Assembly (NCBI GenBank): GCA_039908095.1
Contig: JAMOBJ010000033.1
Span: 1 to 36,896, forward strand
Source of the DNA: Nitrospirae bacterium YQR-1
Lineage (GTDB): Bacteria; Nitrospirota; Thermodesulfovibrionia; Thermodesulfovibrionales; Magnetobacteriaceae
DNA: 36,896 bases
Direction of reading: 5' to 3'
Position 1 is the first letter of the stretch. Every line of letters begins with the position of its first letter. Of this stretch, positions 34,234 through 36,896 are shown piece after piece. A program made the translations under genes and the position numbers. The notes under the pieces are model-generated. The model was not told the DNA's origin. It saw nothing but the letters and a program-made list of their open reading frames with translations, and did no database searches.

Positions 34234-34859
34234 TGTTTGGGCTGTTCAACCATGACAAGGAGTATTTCACGAGGGGCCATACCCCAATAGGCGGAATAGA
34301 TGAGGCAGGACGGGGACCTCTTGCAGGTCCCGTTGTTGCCGCCTGTGTGGTATTGCCGGAAGATTTCTATATTGAAGGTTTGAACGATTCCAAGAAGCTT
34401 TCCGTGGTGCAGAGAGACCGTGTTTTTCTGCAACTACTTTACAACACGGCGGTACATATCGGTGTCGGTATGGCGACAAATGAGGAAATAGACCGGTTCA
34501 ACATCTTAAATGCCACGCGTTTGGCTATGAAAAGAGCTGTATCGGATGTTTTTGTAAAGCCGCAGTTGCTTTTGATAGACGCCGTGAAAATTAAAGATAT
34601 AGGCATAGAGCAGGTATCAATAATAAAGGGGGATGAAAAAAGCGCCTCCATTGCCGCAGCCTCGGTAGTGGCAAAGGTTGTGAGAGATTCCATCATGAGC
34701 GCTTACCATAAGAGGTATCCGCAGTACGGTTTTATACGGCATAAGGGGTATGGAACAAAAGAGCACGTGCTTAACATCAGAGAGCACGGCCCGTGTGAAA
34801 TCCACCGAATGACTTTTGCTCCGGTTGCCGGTCTAAAAGAGAAAACTTTGCCTTTATGA
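34233..34859 (+). CDS. rnhB: Ribonuclease HII
   Basis: RNase HII removes single ribonucleotides and RNA from DNA duplexes. The 208-aa protein has the metal-binding Asp-Glu motif GGIDEAGRGPLAGPV. The later Asp residues lie in LLIDAVKIKD and the block KGDEKSASIAAASVVAKV. Its ATG overlaps the rplS stop. It is the last gene of the ribosomal operon before the accessory zone starts. Confidence 0.96.
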   Translation: MFGLFNHDKEYFTRGHTPIGGIDEAGRGPLAGPVVAACVVLPEDFYIEGLNDSKKLSVVQRDRVFLQLLYNTAVHIGVGMATNEEIDRFNILNATRLAMKRAVSDVFVKPQLLLIDAVKIKDIGIEQVSIIKGDEKSASIAAASVVAKVVRDSIMSAYHKRYPQYGFIRHKGYGTKEHVLNIREHGPCEIHRMTFAPVAGLKEKTLPL

Positions 34860-34929
34860 TTTATTTTGATCGAAAAGTAGTGTTTTCACTCATAATAAAA
34901 AGCAGAGGGACAGAATGCCTGTAGTATTA

Positions 34930-34980
34930 TACCAGGTTGCAGTCAAAAGAGTAACGAGGCGACTGGGAGAAAACAACACC
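34930..34980 (+). repeat. MITE-like element, left half (copy I)
   Basis: TTA then TACCAGGTTGCAGTCAAAAG and AGTAACGAGGCGACTGGGAG match the left half of copies B and E. The matching right half is missing. About 85 nt later the IS66 debris begins, so the copy was probably truncated by rearrangement there. Confidence 0.65.
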
Positions 34981-35066
34981 TCTCTTACCATTGGAGTAGC
35001 TACGATTTAATCGGACACAGGGGTGTAAAAAGGTGTAAGCGACAAGTAAACCCCACCCTGAGAGTT

Positions 35067-35290
35067 TTATACCAAAGCACTCCTGTCTATGTATTGTGGC
35101 AACAGGTGTTTGTAATCATCTTCAGTTTTGGCATAAGGCAATTGTTCAAGGATGTACCTCATATACTTGTAGGATTCAAGTTTGTTAGCCTTTGCTGTTT
35201 CAATCAGGCTGTAGAGGATAGCACTTGCCTCGGCTCCACGTGGATGTCCTGAGTTGTAAAAATATCTCTGATTTTGCGATGGCGTCGTAA
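35067..35290 (-). pseudogene. IS66-family transposase (TnpC) C-terminal remnant
   Basis: The minus strand encodes about 70 residues ending in a stop: NSGHPRGAEASAILYSLIET, then AKANKLESYKYMRYILEQLP and KHLLPQYIDRSALV. This is the conserved C-terminus of IS66 TnpC (GA-ASA-IYSLIETAKAN ... YLR-VLE-LP ... LLP). The rest of the transposase is absent and no inverted repeats are visible, so this is a dead fragment. Confidence 0.75.
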
Positions 35291-35378
35291 GGGATGCATT
35301 ACCCCATCCCTTACCCTTATACTAACAGACTAAATACCCTCTTAGAGGGTTATACCTTAATTCCACTTAAATGTGGTC

Positions 35379-35408
35379 TTGACAATAGGATCCACTATAG
35401 AGTATAGT
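35379..35408 (+). promoter_or_regulatory. Promoter-like sequence upstream of the DUF5678-like gene
   Basis: TTGACA (35379-35384), an 18-bp spacer and TATAGT (35403-35408) match consensus at 6/6 and 5/6. The palindrome ACCCTCTTAGAGGGT lies 29 nt upstream. It starts about 200 nt before the gene, so a long leader or an unseen transcript would follow. Confidence 0.4.
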
Positions 35409-35509
35409 TGTTATTAATAGTGAAACTTAGTCATGTTCTTGCTGTAATCTAATAGATAACAACATGTCAAGTGAAAAAATATTTGTAACCTAATTTTTAT
35501 CTCTTTTTT

Positions 35510-35539
35510 TTGACACAGGGAAAAAGGAAGGGGTAAAAT
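35510..35539 (+). promoter_or_regulatory. Probable promoter of the DUF5678-retropepsin pair
   Basis: TTGACA (35510-35515) and TAAAAT (35534-35539) are spaced by 18 bp and lie 72 nt before the ATG at 35612. A second AT-rich segment and the ribosome site AGGAGG follow. It is the nearer of two promoter-like sequences for this gene pair. Confidence 0.5.
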
Positions 35540-35611
35540 TTATCAGTTTTTGCACATAATATGTTAAAATATGTTTAGATAGATGTAAATAAGCTAAGGA
35601 GGTATGGGAAA

Positions 35612-35857
35612 ATGGCATCTGTATTAGAAAAAGAATTTAATTATTATATAGAACATCAAGATGAGCTTGTGTCGCTATACAACGGGAAATATATAGTTAT
35701 AAAAAATCAAACAGTTCTCGGTAGTTATAATTCTAAAAAAGAAGCAGTTGCAGTCACAATTAAAGAACATGAAATCGGCACATTTCTTGTTCAATTATGC
35801 ACCCCTGGCTCTGAAAGCTATACTCAAACTTACCATTCACGGGTAAGCTTTGCCTGA
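35612..35857 (+). CDS. DUF5678-like small protein
   Basis: This 81-aa protein has the pattern YYIEHQDELVSLYNGKYIVI, then KNQTVLGSYNSKKEAV and GTFLVQLC. It fits the DUF5678 family (an N-terminal helix, GKYVVI strand, YDSxxEA helix, GxFLVQ strand). The family is widespread, short and of unknown function. The ATG has AGGAGG ahead. It overlaps the next gene, a retropepsin-like protein, by 8 nt, so they are probably translated together. Confidence 0.75.
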   Translation: MASVLEKEFNYYIEHQDELVSLYNGKYIVIKNQTVLGSYNSKKEAVAVTIKEHEIGTFLVQLCTPGSESYTQTYHSRVSFA

Positions 35858-36416
35858 AAAACAGATTACAAGAGCATTTACAGTACGTTATAAAGGTTTA
35901 GCTCGTGAGCTTTCAACTGAAGTGCATGTTTCTGGCAGTTTTAACAATATAGAGTCAGTTGTAGAGTTATCCTCGATAAATGCACGAGCGTACAAAGGGA
36001 TTTGGGATACTGGCGCAACCAATTCTATGATTACAAAAAGAATTGTAGATGATTTAGGCTTAAGCCCTACTGGAATAAAAAGAGTTAGCAATGTTGAAAC
36101 GACAGTTAGCGTTCCCTCTTATGATATTTGCGTTTTTCTGCCTAATAAAGTATTTATCCATGATTTAGAGGTTGCCCTAGGAAGAATGGCAGGCTGTGAT
36201 ATTTTGATAGGCATGGATATCATTAGCCAAGGAGATTTTGCTATAACTTATAAGGGCGAGGATACAATTTTATCTTTTAGGACTCCTCCGCTTAAGGAAA
36301 TTGATTTTGTTCAAGAAATAAACAGGCTAAAGACTGCTGGAATAAAAAGAAATGCTCCATGCCCATGTGGCAGCGGTAAGAAGTTCAAAAAATGTTGTGG
36401 TTACATTCCTACGTGA
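35850..36416 (+). CDS. Retropepsin-like aspartyl protease with C-terminal SEC-C zinc motif
   Basis: This 188-aa protein has a single pepsin-like domain: the catalytic motif WDTGATNS (Asp53), a flap-like middle, and DILIGMDII at 117-125, equivalent to the psi-loop motif of retropepsins. As a half-domain it must dimerise to be active. The C-terminal PCPCGSGKKFKKCCG (C171, C173, C182, C183) is a SEC-C zinc-binding motif found in SecA and other proteins. There is no signal peptide, so it acts in the cytosol. The start is TTG at 35850 inside the DUF5678-like gene. The substrate is unknown. Confidence 0.82.
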   Translation: MPEKQITRAFTVRYKGLARELSTEVHVSGSFNNIESVVELSSINARAYKGIWDTGATNSMITKRIVDDLGLSPTGIKRVSNVETTVSVPSYDICVFLPNKVFIHDLEVALGRMAGCDILIGMDIISQGDFAITYKGEDTILSFRTPPLKEIDFVQEINRLKTAGIKRNAPCPCGSGKKFKKCCGYIPT

Positions 36417-36480
36417 GCTTAAAAATGCCTCGTATATCTCTATCGGTAGTGTCGTTGCCATAGCTTGCTCTCCTTTTTGG

Positions 36481-36896
36481 CTATTTTTGTTTTACCTTAG
36501 TCCCTTTCTCACAACTACATTTAAATGACCATCTGACCACATTACCACATTTGCGGCACTTGTGGCTTGCTAAATAACCTAACCCCAATTTAAAGTTAAC
36601 TATAATCACATAAATCACCGACACTATGACGCCATAAATTACTGCTCTGGTTAAAGAATTCAATATAATATCTCTAATAAATTGGACACCACCTCCTGAG
36701 GTAGTTGTAGTTGCTGGATAATCATAAGTAGTCGTTGTTGTTTGGAAATAAGAGGTGGTTGTAGTAGTCGAGGCAATAAGAGGTGTTGAAGAAGGTGATG
36801 GAGCTAACGCTCCAGCTTCTATAACGGAAGTTCCGAGTGTCAAAACGTCTAAGGGTTTGAAAACAGAGGAGAAAAGGCATATTCGGTAAAAATATG
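36481..36896 (-). CDS. Thr-rich membrane protein with zinc ribbon, 5' end off the window
   Basis: The C-terminal 120 codons read, in order, a Ser/Thr-rich low-complexity segment (STTTTTSYFQTTTTTYDYPA), a membrane helix (AVIYGVIVSVIYVIIVNFKLG) and a zinc ribbon with HKCRKCGNVVRWSFKCSC. A TTG at 36843 could start the gene, but the frame stays open to the edge of the window without a stop, and no ribosome site precedes the TTG. I therefore annotate it as partial. No family is recognised. The zinc ribbon should lie in the cytosol and the Thr-rich stretch outside. Confidence 0.6.
   Translation of the reverse strand, partial: YFYRICLFSSVFKPLDVLTLGTSVIEAGALAPSPSSTPLIASTTTTTSYFQTTTTTYDYPATTTTSGGGVQFIRDIILNSLTRAVIYGVIVSVIYVIIVNFKLGLGYLASHKCRKCGNVVRWSFKCSCEKGTKVKQK

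Larger units (their letters stand above)
34860..35611. other. Long gap with mobile-element debris and promoters
   Basis: These 750 bases hold no intact gene. In order there are a repeat left half (34930-34980), unassigned sequence, an IS66 transposase tail (35067-35290), a short palindrome ACCCTCTTAGAGGGT (35336-35350) and two promoter-like sequences, each listed where supported. The remaining stretches show nothing recognisable. Confidence 0.6.

Noticed and set aside
35065..35080. TTATACCAAAGCACTCC as another end of the repeat family
   Set aside because: It is the tail and stop codon of the IS66 transposase remnant; only TACCAA matches and the rest of the element is absent.
1..36896. CRISPR array
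   Set aside because: The recurring sequences are dispersed single copies with inverted ends and no regular repeat-spacer spacing.

Overview
The window is bacterial chromosome carrying mostly housekeeping genes, seeded with short mobile repeats and two small accessory zones. The organism is probably a Gram-negative anaerobe or microaerophile: it has Tat export, multi-heme respiration, lipoproteins and a uppS-cdsA-dxr-rseP envelope block. The mix of a divergent heme-copper oxidoreductase, a cytochrome b/ferredoxin/MvhD-like fusion and an AhbD-like radical SAM enzyme recalls Nitrospirota (Thermodesulfovibrionia or magnetotactic relatives). That assignment is inference, not something I could test.

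Layout. (1) 1-6209 is respiratory. A minus-strand operon reads diheme cytochrome c, 55-aa membrane peptide, CuA subunit II, heme-copper subunit I, SCO/SenC. A plus-strand cytochrome b/2[4Fe-4S]/MvhD-like fusion diverges from it, with an FNR-like palindrome in front. Subunit I lacks the catalytic Tyr and one low-spin heme His, so NO reduction is more likely than O2 reduction. (2) 6381-14899 is a minus-strand block: hemY, a YdcH-like small protein, ilvD, hflX, an AhbD-like radical SAM gene, hemE and hemH. The four heme genes could together form a coproporphyrin-type pathway finished by a radical SAM decarboxylase. (3) 15301-21173 is a plus-strand envelope/isoprenoid operon: a secreted FG-GAP-like protein, uppS, cdsA, dxr, rseP and a YbgC-type thioesterase. 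(4) 21279-23098 is an accessory zone: hicBA, a tRNA-Asp-like 3' fragment, traces of an integrase and of a DUF5618-like gene, and a Rpn-like nuclease gene broken by a repeat element. (5) 23276-30112 is minus strand: a 1068-aa double GT-C glycosyltransferase, a 49-aa Pro-rich lipoprotein, a GT2-GtrA fusion, tatC, tatB and a beta-barrel-like protein. (6) 30231-34859 is plus strand: trxA with a consensus promoter, ffh, and the rpsP-khpA-rimM-trmD-rplS-rnhB operon. (7) 34860-36896 is accessory: a repeat half, an IS66 transposase tail, a DUF5678-like plus retropepsin/SEC-C gene pair, and a Thr-rich membrane zinc-ribbon protein running off the edge.

A repeat family of about 115-125 bp ties the window together. 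Its inverted ends read TACCAAGTTGCA...TGCAACTTGGTA and it is flanked by TTA/TAA. At least nine full or partial copies are visible. One (22303-22426) breaks a gene and shows a clean 3-bp target duplication. Another (25685-25807) sits inside the glycosyltransferase and adds exactly 42 in-frame codons. Several others abut stop codons.
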